This document shows, piece after piece, positions 39,302 through 51,428 of a stretch of 64,000 nt of DNA. The stretch spans positions 7,289,001 to 7,353,000 of the forward strand of contig CM074758.1 in assembly GCA_037355855.1 (NCBI GenBank), written 5' to 3'. This stretch comes from Pseudo-nitzschia pungens (lineage: Eukaryota > Bacillariophyta > Bacillariophyceae > Bacillariales > Bacillariaceae). Below the pieces are notes generated by a model. That model saw only the letters and a program-made list of their open reading frames with translations, was not told the origin of the DNA and made no database searches. The position numbers and the translations under genes are program-made. Each line of letters starts with the position of its first letter. The first letter of the stretch is position 1.

Positions 39302-41154
39302 GCCTCAACCATGGGGAATAGGCCCCAGGTTGTAAATACGGCTATTTTGCAAACGAACCTTGGTAAGAAACAGGAAAAAAACAAACCAGTCCAGAGCACA
39401 ACAGACACTGCTGTTGCAAAGCGTACAGGAGACGGGGTAACAAGAACGTGAAAGGGAAAGACACAAGCAAAACTGTCCCTGGAATGCTGCTGTAAAGCAT
39501 CAGTAATGCTAGTTGTCAGCCGACACAAGCAAAACCCTTCCTCAGATACATAGTATCAGTAATGCAAGTGGTCAGCGTACAAAAGCAAAACTCCTCTCTA
39601 AATGCTGGACTGCAGCATCAGTAATGCGAGTAGTCAGCCCCAAACACATTCCTTACCACTGTATGGTACATGAAGTGCAGAGCCTACTACCAAATTCGGA
39701 ACAGCTGTCCTCCTGTTCGAACTTAGTAGTAGCCACGTAGAGGCAGTGGAGCCTACTACCAAATTCAAATTCGTAACAGCTGGCCTTCTGTTAGAACTTG
39801 AACTTGCTCTCCCGTAGTAGCTTGGAAACAGGGGCTCTAAGTGATAACACTTATGGACCATCAGGGCTGTAGGCTTGAAAACAGGTCTCAGCTGTACTGT
39901 GAACTGGAGGGGTATATAATGGTGGTGGTGCATTAAGTAAAGAATACTTAGCGACTTTGGGGCTTGGGTCAAAAAACAGGTGGACATAAGGAAAGATCAC
40001 TTATGGTCCGGCAGGGCAGTAGACTTGAAAACAGATGACAGTTGAAGTGTGCATCTGAGAGGTATATGTAGATGGTGGAGCCTTAAGCGAACTGTACTTT
40101 ACTGTACTTAGCGGCTTTGGGGCTTGGGTCAGAAAACAGTAGGACCTTAAGCGAAAACACTTATGGTCCAGCAGGGCAGTAGACTTGAAAACAGATGAAA
40201 GTTGAAGTGTGCATCTGAGAGGTATATGTAGATGGTGGAGCCTTAAGCGAACTGTACTTAGCGGCTTTGGGGCTTCGGTCAAGAAACAGTAGGACCATAA
40301 GTGAAAACACTTATAGTCCAGCAGGGCAATGGACTTGAAAACAGATGACAGTTGAAGAATGCATCTGAGAGGTATATGTAGGTGGTGGAGCCTTAAGCGA
40401 ACTGTACTTAGCGGCTTTGGGGCTTGGGTCAGAAAATAGTAGGACCATAAGCGAAAACACTTATGGTCCAGCAGGGCAGTAGACTTGAAAACAGATGACA
40501 TTTATACTGTACACCTGAGAGGGTTATGTAGGTGGTGGAGCCTTAAGCAAACGGTACTTAGCGGCTGTGGGGCTTGGATCAAAAAACAGTAGGACCATAA
40601 GCGAAAACACATATGGTCCAGCAGGGCAATGGACTTGAAAACAGATGACAGCTGGAATTTCTTGTAGAAATATACCTACAGTGGAAGGGGCTGTTCGTGA
40701 ACTACACCTTGAAAAGACTTAGGGGACTTAGCAAGGAACCTTGAAGAATGTAGAACGTTAAGTGGAAATCACTTAGGAAGCTTGGAAACAATGTAGAACA
40801 TTAAGTATAATATATACTTAAGGGCCTTGAGGGTGGAGCTTGGAAACAGATCGAAGCAGTACAGACGGCAACAGTAAGACGGCAACAGTATTAGAAGTAT
40901 TTTTGAATCGCTGTAGAATCGGTACTGGAGGTGCTGTAGAAAATTAGGTGTCGGTTTTGTTTTGGTTGTTGCTTCTGATCGGCCGAGTGGTGAATTGGCA
41001 ACCAAATCAACCAAAAGAAGCAGCCAGCAACTGAACCAATAGCAGAAACAAAGAGCGCAGGTCTTGGTTAATACATGTAGGTCCTGGGGTTGTGATTGGT
41101 GGTGTAAAAGGGAGCGAGATATCGCATGGTAAAGTTGTGTAGAAATCTACGTAT

Positions 41155-41172
41155 TTTTAGTACTGGAACATC
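41155..41172. repeat. Target-site duplication of F (pair 43207-43224)
   Basis: TTTTAGTACTGGAACATC, 18 nt, identical on both sides of F and derived from the 5' terminal domain of E. Confidence 0.92.
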
Positions 41173-43206
41173 AATTTGCGCATCGCGCATTTTGTCCGAC
41201 GTTCCGATGTTCCAGTACTAAAAATACGTAGATTTCTACACAACTTTACCATGCGATATCTCGCTCCCTTTTACACCACCAATCACAACCCCAGGACCTA
41301 CATGTATTAACCAAGACCTGCGCTCTTTGTTTCTGCTATTGGTTCAGTTGCTGGCTGCTTCTTTTGGTTGATTTGGTTGCCAATTCACCACTCGGCCGAT
41401 CGATCCGCAGCAACAACCAAAACAAAACCGACACCTAATTTTCTACAGCACCTCCAGTACCGATTCTACAGCGATTCGAAAATACTTCTACTACGTAATA
41501 CTGTTGCCGTCTTACTGTTGCCGTCTGTACTGCTTCGATCTGTTTCCAAGCTCCACCCTCAAGGCCCTTAAGTATATATTATACTTAATGTTCTACATTG
41601 TTTCCAAGCTTCCTAAGTGATTTCCACTTAACGTTCTACATTCTTCAAGGTTCCTTGCTAAGTCCCCTAAGTCTTTTCAAGGTGTAGTTCACGAACAGCC
41701 CCTTCCACTGTAGGTATATTTCTACAAGAAATTCCAGCTGTCATCTGTTTTCAAGTCCATTGCCCTGATGGACCATATGTGTTTTCGCTTATGGTCCTAC
41801 TGTTTCTTGACCCAAGCCCCAAAGCCGCTAAGTACAGTTTGCTTAAGGCTCCACCACCTACATAACCCTCTCAGGTGTACTGTATAAATGTCATCTGTTT
41901 CCAAGTCTACTGCCCTGATGGACCCTAAGTGTTTTCGATTATGGTCCTACTGTTTCCTGACCCAAGCCCTAAAGCCACTAAGTACAGTTTGCTTAAGGCT
42001 CCCCTACCTACATATACCTCTCAGATGCATTCTTCAACTGTCATCTGTTTTCAAGTCTACTGCCCTGATGGACCATAAGTGTTTTCGCTTATGGTCCTAC
42101 TGTTTCCTTACCCAAGCCCCAAAGCCGCTAAGTACAGCTTGCTTAAGGCTCTCCTACCTACATATACCTCTCAGATGCACACTTCAACTGTCATCTGTTT
42201 TCAAGTCTACTGCCCTGCTGGACCATAAGTGTTCTCACTTAAGGTCCTACTATTTCCTGACCCAAGCCCCAAAGCCGCTAAGTACAGCTTGCTTAAGGCT
42301 CTCCTACCTACATAACCCTCTCAGATGCACACTTCAACTGTCATCTGTTTTCAAGTCTACTGCCCTGATAGTCCATAATTGTTTTTGATTATGGACCTAC
42401 TGTTTTTATGACCCAAGCCCCAAAGCTGCTAAGTACATGTTACTTAACGCACCACCACCTACATATACCCCTCCAGTTCACAGTACAGCAGAGACCTGTT
42501 TTCAAGCCTACAGCCCTGATGGTCCATAAGTGTTTTCACTTAAAGGCCCTGTTTCCAAGCTACTACAGGAGAGCAAGTTCAAGTTCGAACAGAAGGCCAG
42601 CTGTTACGAATTTGAATTTGGTAGTAGGCTCCACCGCTCTACGTGTCTCCTACTACAAAGTTCGAACAGAAGGACAGCTGTTACGAATTTGGTAGTAGGC
42701 TCCGTACTATATGTACCATACAGTGGTAAGGAATGTGTTTGGGGCACTCGCATTACTGATGCTGCAATACAGCATGCAGAGACCAGTTTTGCTTGCGTCA
42801 GCTGACCACTTGCATTACAGATACTATGTATCTAGGCAAGGGTTTTGCTTGTGTCAGCTGACCACTCCAAGCATCACTGATGCTGTACAGTGGCATTCAA
42901 GGGACAGTTTTGCTTGTGTTTTCCCTTTCACGTTCTTGTTACCCCGTCTCCTGTACGCTTTGCAACAGCTGTGTCTGTTGTGCTCTGGACTGGTTCGTTT
43001 TTTTCCTGTTTCTTACCAAGGTTCGTTTGCAAAATAGCCGTCTTTACAACCTGGGGCCTATTCCCCATGGTTGAGGCGGCGCGTCGTTCTACAACTTGGG
43101 GCCTAACCTCTCTTCGATTGAGGCGACGATAAAGTCTGGTTACAGACTGAGTAGCTTTTAACCACCTTCGGTGGATTTTCCTACTTAAATAAGTATATTA
43201 TTATTA
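41173..43206 (+). mobile_element. Non-autonomous partner retroelement, copy F
   Basis: Full length, plus strand: AATTTGCGCATCGCGCATT at the start, ATT tail at the end, 18-bp duplication. It has about five ~150-bp hairpin units (41740-42560), ~60-bp repeats (42740-42900) and the shared 3' hairpins. Inserted ~50 bp from the 5' end of E in opposite orientation, it creates a near-perfect head-to-head palindrome about 41173. Confidence 0.93.
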
Positions 43207-43259
43207 TTTTAGTACTGGAACATCGGAACGTCGGACAAAATGCGCGATGCGCAAATTGT

Positions 43260-46200
43260 GTGCTGCTGGAGGCCAGGATGGAGGACATCTAGGCCAGTCA
43301 AGATGATCCCTCAAGTGATTGGAGGATGTCAGCTGGAAGGCCATGGGAGAGAGTCTTTTCCCATCTGGAGTACAAATGTCAGCAAGGGAAATAGCCTTGA
43401 GGGACATGCGCATGTGATTCAAGAGGGACAAGTCAGCACCTCTGAAGCCAGAGTTGACAAAGGCTTGCATGAGATAACAGTCATTGGAACGTAACAGTGG
43501 TAGGTCTGGGAAGTCTTCAAACAAGCTCACAGGGTGAACAGAGAAAAACTTCCACACATGTTTGTACCAGCAGGGAGTGACGTATGAAGCAAAGGGATGA
43601 TAGGGTGTGACACCAAGATGGAGAGGAAGTCCAAGTTCAAGCCTGAGAGACTCAGCAGTGAGCCTGAGAATCCTTCCAGTTTGTGAGGACCTGACAGATT
43701 CCTGAAAGAGGGTGGCAATATGACTGAACTCTTGGAGGAGGTATGGATGGATGAATCCAAAGCCTTGATAGAGGGAAGGACCATAGAACACATGTCTGGG
43801 AAATGTCCGTGACATCCCTGCTTTATTCAGCACAGGAACAAGAGCTGGGTGAATTATCTTAGTCCAAGTGGCCTCATCAAGTTGCGTGACAGGCATGGGG
43901 TATTCAACAGACTTCATGAAAGAATACTTGAAGGTGTAGAGGGATGCGCGCTTCTCACACTTGGAAGCCTTGAGCTGAGAGCCAAAAGACTGAGACTGTG
44001 ACTTCATGTGAGCAATCTGTGCTTCCTCATTGCCATCCATGGAGATAAAAACCCCAAGGGTCTTGTCAGCATGGTCAACTTCAAACCGATCCAGGGTAGC
44101 TCGATTGCCATTCTTGTCAGCAACAGAGAAGTCACCAGGCATGTCAGCAATGGAGCGATAATCCCAGCCGGATCCATTCCATTTGAAATCAATCAAATAA
44201 CAGAAGGATTTGGCAGGTTCAATAGCACCACCAGTGGCAATAATCCCACCAGCCCACCGGTCAAGAGCTTCCTGAAAGTCAACAGCTAATTCCTCACCAG
44301 ATGTGGAGGAATCAGGGCCAGCACAAAACAAATCTGTGTCATCCACAAAGGCAAAACCCACAAGAGAAACCAGTTGCAGTGACAAAGAAGTGATAAGATG
44401 GACACCATGCCCAGCCTGTTGCATCATTCGGAAGACAATTGTTGACACCAAAGCCCAAAGAGTTGGACCAATACCATTGCCTTGGCCACAACCACTGAGA
44501 GGAACAGGTTCATCACCATACACAGGACCGGACCGACCAAAACCAGTTTTGATGTGGTGCTTGGCAAGTTGCAAAGTAGACAAAAGAACCTCACACACAT
44601 GTGCAGGAACCCCAAAGCTCTGGAGAGTGAGACCTGCAATGGGATGAGAGATCCTATCATAGCAGCCCTTGGCATCATTCATAGCAACAGCACCGGATCT
44701 GCGCTTCTGCCTCAACACATCACAGATGAGCTTCTTGTTCAGGCAGGTGTTGATTGCCTTGTGGTGTTTCCTGCTTCCATGTTGATCAACAGCCACGGCA
44801 TTGGCACGTTCAGCATGGGCAAGAATTCGTCTGCCAATCATCTTGTTGTTGATTTGGAACTCAGGAGACATCAACTGGATGAGTCTCATCTTATCCACTC
44901 TATATTCACCAGGTTTCTTGAAGATCTCAACATCAGTGATGACCTGCCAAGCAGAAGGAGAGAAGCCAACAATCAAAGGGACGGATCTCAGGAGAGTGTC
45001 AAACTTGTTCAGCTGGGGATCCAGGGCAAATGCCTTGTGGTGGGCAAAACTCAAACAAGAAGGTTCACTTGCTGTGCGTTCCCTCTGGCGTTTCCAGGCA
45101 GCAGCATTGTCAGCTGGACACACTGAATAGTCAAAGGGGGGCAAACTCAGAATAGAGTCAGGGACTTTGAGACAGGAAAGAAATTCAGAAAGGTATTTGT
45201 CAGTGGCAGGAGGAGGAATGTATGTGCCATCAAGGACTTGGGGAGCAGCATGGGCAGTGCCTAGGTAGCCAAAATCTTGAATGAAGGAGGGAGTCATGGA
45301 AGGAGTGCCAATACACTGCTGTTGACGCCGGACATTGGATTCAGCCATAGCTGGAACCATAGTAGACTGAGATTCCAACACCTGTTCAACACCATCATGG
45401 CCAACTGCAATAGCGCGCAAGACTGCTGACTTGTTGACACGTCCCCGAATAGACCGAGCAGCGAGACCAAGCTCTCGTTGAAGACGTTCCCTGCGCATCC
45501 TGGCACGAATCTGGGAAGCATGCTGGTTGTGAGGCTTGCCTTCAGCAAGAAGTGCATCCACCAGGCCTTGATTGAAGGAGTCTCTCCATGAGGGGGCCAA
45601 TTTCTTCACTGCCCGGTATTGCTTGTAAGCTTGTTTCAGATGGAGGAGAGCACTGGAAAGGTCACTGTGTTCTCCTTTGTAGAGAGAAAGCTTGCAGGCC
45701 AACCTTTTCAAAACAGTATGACTGGTGGACACACCCTGTCTCAACTTAACAACACGCCGCCAAAAGTCAATGGTATCACGATAGACTTGCAGCTTAGGTG
45801 ACCATGGAACCAAACCAGCTCTAGTGTGGCAGAGGTTTTGTTCAACAGAGAGCCTGAGAGAGGTAGAGGTTTCATGGAGTACTTCATATGTGGTGATGAG
45901 ATCAGTGCGCACAGAAATATCCCCAGACTGAAACTGAGCCAGTAGGTGCTCCAGCTTAGCTTGGAGAGAAAACACTCCAGCCGTGAGAAAGCTGTGCCTC
46001 ACTCGCTTGAAATACCGTTGTCGCAGATGAGGGTGGGAGGACTGGAGTTTGGAATGAGAGAATCTCACAGGAGGTGGCAAATGTTTGCCCATGAGGCTGC
46101 AATTACAAACCTCAATCCAAAGCAGTCTATGGTCAGATTCCATACCATGGGCACCTCCAAAGGGACAATACCCAGCCCTGAGAACATCAACATTCTCAGA

Positions 46201-47118
46201 GACCCAAATGGCATCAATTGGTGTTCTGGTAGTGTTTCTGTTGTGAGTGGCAGGAGGGGAAGACGTACTATGAAGTGTAAGAATGGCCTCTCTGAAACCA
46301 AGAGCCTTGAGCTCAAAAGACAAGCCATCAGTCCGAACATCAGCATTCTGGTCAATCCCAACAATGACTTGATCACCTGCACCCAGACAGACTTGAAGGG
46401 CAGCAGTGAAATCCCTGTGAAAGAGAATGCATGGATTGGGACTGAAAAGATTTTCAGCGGCTTGAAAGTATCGGTACTGTTGATTCCAGACTGAGCCAAG
46501 ATCCCTATCATTTTCAACTGGGCAGTAGGCAGAAAACATGGTGACATTGTAGCCATCCCTGCCCTGAAACTTGACAAAGGACCATCTGCCAAGACCAGAT
46601 GGATCAGCTCCATGTGCAACCTTGTGGGAGCTGAACAGCTGGTCAATGGAAAAACCTGTGCCGCCAGGCTGAAGCCAAGAGCAGGCAGAAGCTTCATGCT
46701 TGTTGTTAGCAAGATAGGAAAAACTTGAGGGACTGACATTCTTCATGCGCCGATTGAAAAGATCACAGGGCAGGAGTTTGGATTCATTCAAACAATGTTC
46801 AGCAAAAAGAGCCACACTGGCATTGCTCTTGACAAATTGACGGGCGTTGTGCTTGGACATGGACATAAAGGCAGCTCTGCGCTGTGGTCCAATGTTTTGG
46901 AAAGTGATGATGGTGGAGTTATAGGATGGAGCTTGAGGGAAGGAATGACCAAAACTGTCAGAATCCTTAGCAGCAAGAGAGTCTCCATGAAGAGTTAATT
47001 GGACAAAATGAGAGACAGGGGAAGAGGCGGAGGGGGAAAAGGGAGAAACAGGAGAAGCATTGATGGGATTTGGATTGGAAGGCATCCCATCACACCTCAT
47101 ACCAGAAGAGCTAACCAT
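43260..47118 (-). pseudogene. ORF2 of copy G, 3'-truncated
   Basis: Start at the ATGGTTAG overlap (47118). Endonuclease and reverse transcriptase are open with all motifs (FQNIG, GIDQNAD, SDHRL, NDAKGCYDR, QGNG, FVDDTDL). The frame ends after PSWPPAA, where E begins, and adds about 16 residues read from the inverted 5' terminus of E (NLRIAHFVRRSDVPVLK). RNase H and the CCHC finger are lost. Sequence is closest to copy A. Confidence 0.88.
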
Positions 47119-48681
47119 GATCAGAAGGAAACCGAGTCTGTCGCACGGAAGGAAGAGTTGCCGGAGCTGATTTGGTAGAGACATTGGCATGGCTCAAATC
47201 ACTGACACTAGCATCATGACTGGAAGAGAATGCAATTGCAGCAACTCCAAGCCTCAATGCAGAGGCTGCATCTTCCCCACCACCGGCAGCAGGAACTGCA
47301 GGTGAGGACTCAGGAGAGGCCACAGGGAGGTCACCAGCCATGGCATCATGGGGAGGGTCAGGAACTACAGGGGGAACTTCAGGAGAGATACCAGGGGAGG
47401 CATCAGCCTTGGCCACATGGGTAGGATCACCGCCAGGAGGAACAGCACCTGCAGGCGCTGAGGCCTGGACAGCAGTAAGATTGGAAGTGCCAGTCGCTAA
47501 AGTATCCATGGATTGAGAGTCATCAAAGCCTCCACCACCACTGTCAGCACGGGCTTGGAGGTTAAAGTGCAAATCCAGATCAAAAGTGAGATCAGGAGCA
47601 AGGTCAACTGACAAGTCATCATCAACAAGTTCCCAATCTCGCGCATCCCCATCACCAAAAAAGGGAAGAGAGTTATCCTGCATTGGATCTGCAGCAGGTG
47701 CAGTTTCCACAACACAATTGACTGCATCATCCCAATGGTAAGCTTCCATTTCAGTCAAGCACTCAGAAGAGAACCATTGTCGAACACAAGAACCATACTG
47801 AGCTTCCAGAAAAATAGGCAGGAAAGACAACATGGCCATTGCTTCAGCCTTGGTAGTGATGTTGTACAAAGCAAGGATCTCGCCTCGGTATGAACTGGTA
47901 TCAACAGAAAGAAAAAGAGGCCATGACCAATTGTCACGGGTTCTGATACCCAGAAGCACACTGCGCAGTGTCTTCAAACCCAGCCCTTGGCCCAAGTCAA
48001 CTGGAAGATCAAGATCAACTACCCCCAGAACAGGAGCAGTTTCATGGCTCTCAATAAATTTGGCTTGGCGGTGCTTAGCCTGGCGAACAGTCTTGAGCTT
48101 GGAGGGGGGAAGAGGTCTGTCAGAAGGATTGGTAGCTGTCTCAATAAACTTGTAGAATTTACCATCAGGTAAAGAGGCAATGTCTGAAGGTTTGCAACGG
48201 TTGAACTGGGCTTTGAGGAGCTTAACAGTTTGGGCGCGCTTTGTTGCATCACATAAAACATGAGCAGCCAGAACCGGATTGGGATCAGGAGTTCTGGAGT
48301 TGTCAAGGCTGATATTCTTCCTGATAACAGCAATAGGACATGCCTGAAACCTGGGATGAGTCTGAAGCAATTCGTTGTAGTGGTCAAGATCAAAACTCTG
48401 CATGTAAGATCCAAGGAGAAAGCCACAGGTGACAATAACTGGGGCCTGTATGTGGTCATATTTCAGCTCCATGTCACGGTCTCTGAGCCTCTGGAGCAAT
48501 TGTGCTGAAAAGAGTTTCTCCAGGGAAGCACTGTGTCCCAAAAAGAAGCGTAGATGAGGAGCAGTTCTACTGCGAAGCCAGAGCTGAGCAACATACAATT
48601 CCAAGGTCTTCCTGTCAGGAAGTGTCGTCCAAAACTTGGTAACAGGCTTGGCCTTGGGGTTGAGCCTGGCTCTGGAGGGAA
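47111..48681 (-). pseudogene. ORF1 of copy G, 5' part removed by H
   Basis: The open frame covers about the C-terminal 520 residues, from FPSRARLNPKAK to the stop at 47111-47113. It includes the CGFLLGSYMQ segment, Asp-rich tail and Pro/Ala-rich end. The N-terminal half is cut by insertion of H at 48681 and should continue beyond the window. Confidence 0.8.
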
Positions 48682-48896
48682 AATAATAATAATAATATAC
48701 GTATTTAAATAATAATAATATACGTATTTAAATAACTTTAATCACCAAAGGTGAAACTAAATTACTCAGTCTGTAACCAGACTTTAACGTCGCCTCCATC
48801 ATAGAGTCAGGACCCCAAGTGGTAGAACGACAAATTTTCAAAACAAACCTTGAACATCAAGCAGGGAAAAAGACAAACAAGTCCCACAAAATAGGG

Positions 48897-48912
48897 ACTT
48901 GAGAGAAAGTGA
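48897..48912. repeat. Target-site duplication of J (pair 51190-51205)
   Basis: ACTTGAGAGAAAGTGA, 16 nt, identical on both sides of J, from the 3' UTR of H. Confidence 0.92.
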
Positions 48913-49432
48913 ATAATAATAATAATATACTTATTTAAGTAGGAAAATCCACCGAAGGTGGTTAAAAGCTACTCAGTCTGTAACCAGACTTTATCGTCGC
49001 CTCAATCGAAGAGAGGTTAGGCCCCAAGTTGTAGAACGACGCGCCGCCTCAACCATGGGGAATAGGCCCCAGGTTGTAAGGACGACTATTTTGCAAACGA
49101 ACCTTGGTAAGAAACAGGAAAAAACGAACCAGTCCAGAGCACAACAGACTCTGCTGTTGCAAGTCGTACAGGTGATAATAATATACTTATTTAAGTAGGA
49201 AAATCCACCGAAGGTGGTTAAAAGCTACTCAGTCTGTAACCAGACTTTATCGTCGCCTCAATCGAAGAGAGGTTAGGCCCCAAGTTGTAGAACGACGCGC
49301 CGCCTCAACCATGGGGAATAGGCCCCAGGTTGTAAGGACGACTATTTTGCAAACGAACCTTGGTAAGAAACAGGAAAAAACGAACCAGTCCAGAGCACAA
49401 CAGACTCTGCTGTTGCAAGTCGTACAGGTGAG
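48913..49432. repeat. 260-bp tandem duplication at the 3' end of J
   Basis: Two copies, apparently identical, each run from the ATAATAATATACTT tail to GTCGTACAGGTGA. The second tail is embedded inside the element. Confidence 0.88.
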
Positions 49433-51189
49433 GGGGTAACAAGAACGTGAAAGGGAAAAACACAAGCAAAACTGTCCCTTGCATGCCGCTGTACAGCATC
49501 AGTAATGCTTGGAGTGGTCAGCTGACACAAGCAAAACCCTTCCTCAGATACATAGTATCAGTAATGCAAGTGGTCAGCTGACGCAAGCGAAACTGGTCTC
49601 AGCATGCTGTGTTGCAGCATCAGTAATGCGAGTGCCCCAAACACATTCCTTACCACTGTATGGTACATATAGTACGGAGCCTACTACCAAATTCGTAACA
49701 GCTGTCCTCCTGTTCGAACTTCGTAGTAGCACAAAACACGTAGAGGCAGTGGAGCCTACTACCAAATTCAAATTCGTAACAGCTGGCCTTCTGTTCGAAC
49801 TTGAACTTGCTCTCCTGTAGTAGCTTGGAAACAGGGGCTCTAAGTGAAAACACTTATGGACCATCAGGGCTGTAGGCTTGAAAACAGGTCTCTGCTGTAC
49901 TGTGAACTGGAGGGGTATATAATGGTGGTGGTGCGTTAAGTAACATGTACTTAGCAGCTTTGGGGCTTGGGTCATAAAAACAGTAGGTCCATTATCGAAC
50001 ACACTTATGGACTATCAGGGCAGTAGACTTGAAAACAGATGACAGTTGAAGTGTGCATCTGAGAGGGTTATGTAGGTAGGAGAGCCTTAAGCAAGCTGTA
50101 CTTAGCGGCTTTGGGGCTTGGGTCAGGAAATAGTAGGACCTTAAGTGAGAACACTTATGGTCCAGCAGGGCAGTAGACTTGAAAACAGATGACAGTTGAA
50201 GTGTGCATCTGAGAGGTATATGTAGGTAGGAGAGCCTTAAGCAAGCTGTACTTAGCGGCTTTGGGGCTTGGGTAAGGAAACAGTAGGACCATAAGCGAAA
50301 ACACTTATGGTCCATCAGGGCAGTAGACTTGAAAACAGATGACAGTTGAAGAATGCATCTGAGAGGTATATGTAGGTAGGGGAGCCTTAAGCAAACTGTA
50401 CTTAGTGGCTTTAGGGCTTGGGTCAGGAAACAGTAGGACCATAAGCGAAAACACTTAGGGTCCATCAGGGCAGTAGACTTGGAAACAGATGACATTTATA
50501 CAGTACACCTGAGAGGGTTATGTAGGTGGTGGAGCCTTAAGCAAACTGTACTTAGCGGCTTTGGGGCTTGGGTCAAGAAACAGTAGGACCATAAGTGAAA
50601 ACACTTAGGGTCCAGCAGGGCAATGGACTTGAAAACAGATGACAGAATTTCTTTTAATAAAAAAAGATTCCTACAGTGGAAGGGGCTGTTCGTGAACTTC
50701 GACTTGAAAAGACTTAAGAGGACTCAGCAAGGAACTTCGAAGAATGTAGAACATTAAGTGAGAATCACTTAAGCAGCTTGGAAACAGTGTAGAACATTAA
50801 GTATAAGATATACTTAAGGGCCTTGGAATGGAGCTGGGAAACAGATCGAAGCGAAGCAGAAATACAACGTTGTTGTCGGTTTTGCTGTACGGTAGAATCT
50901 GTACTGGAAGTGCTGTAGAAAATTATGTGTCGGTTTGCTGCTGCTGCTGCTGCTCGATCGGCCGCCGAGTGGTGAATTGGCAACCAAAGCAACCAAAAGA
51001 AGCATCCAGCAACTGAACCGATAGCAGAAACGAAGAGCGCAGGTCTTGGTTAATACATGTAGGTCCTGGGGTTGTGATTGGGGGTGTATAAGGGAGCGAG
51101 ATATCGCATGGTAAAGTTGTGTAGAAATCTACGTATTTTTAGTACTGGAACATCGGAACGTCGGACAAAATGCGCTTCGCGCAAATTGT
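48913..51189 (-). mobile_element. Non-autonomous partner retroelement, copy J
   Basis: Full length on the minus strand (5' terminus at 51189, ACAATTTGCGCGAAGCGCAT) with ~150-bp hairpin units at about 49985-50640 and a 16-bp target-site duplication. It is 2.28 kb because its 3'-most ~260 bp, tail included, is tandemly duplicated (48913-49172 and 49173-49432). It has an extra CTGCTGCTGCTGCTG tract near 50940. Confidence 0.92.
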
Positions 51190-51302
51190 ACTTGAGAGAA
51201 AGTGAAATGGGAATGAAGATATTGGGATAAGATCCAGTATCAAAAGGGATGGGACAGGATGAGAAGCAGGAACAGAAAACAAAACCAAGGTACAAAGTGG
51301 AA

Positions 51303-51428
51303 TCAACCCTGAGGTCCAGTAAGCCAGGCTCTGAGAAGAGCAGCCTCTTGTTGGTATGGCTGCACTGGTGGGTCAGGCGCTGCATACTGCTTCCTTGCAA
51401 GGTGGATGGTTGCAAGCCACTGCCGCTT
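51303..51428 (-). CDS. ORF2 C-terminal end of copy H (continues at 62856 after K)
   Basis: The minus-strand frame encodes the last ~41 residues (HLARKQYAAP...EAALLRAWLTGPQG) to the TGA at 51303-51305. It is continuous with 62856-64000 once K and one duplication copy are removed. In the genome it is interrupted. Confidence 0.8.
   Translation of the reverse strand, partial: KRQWLATIHLARKQYAAPDPPVQPYQQEAALLRAWLTGPQG
51411..51428. repeat. Target-site duplication of K (pair 62838-62855)
   Basis: TGCAAGCCACTGCCGCTT, 18 nt, identical on both sides of K, within the ORF2 end of H. Confidence 0.94.

Larger units (their letters stand above)
28197..43259 (-). mobile_element. Non-autonomous partner retroelement, copy E (split by D and F)
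   Basis: Three segments, all minus strand, make one ~2.05 kb element: 28197-28346 (3' end and tail), 39302-41172 (body with ~150-bp hairpin units at about 39990-40640) and 43225-43259 (5' terminus). D interrupts it with a 19-bp duplication and F with an 18-bp duplication, so the joins are well supported. E itself lacks a matching duplication: its left flank is the 3' UTR of G and its right flank is ORF2 of G, implying target deletion. Confidence 0.88.
43260..48681 (-). mobile_element. Autonomous copy G, ORF1/ORF2 body
   Basis: Minus-strand element body running from within ORF1 (48681, where H was inserted) to mid ORF2 (43260, where E lies). It closely matches A throughout. Its 5' part should continue right of H, outside the window; its 3' end is probably 27911-28196. 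Confidence 0.8.
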
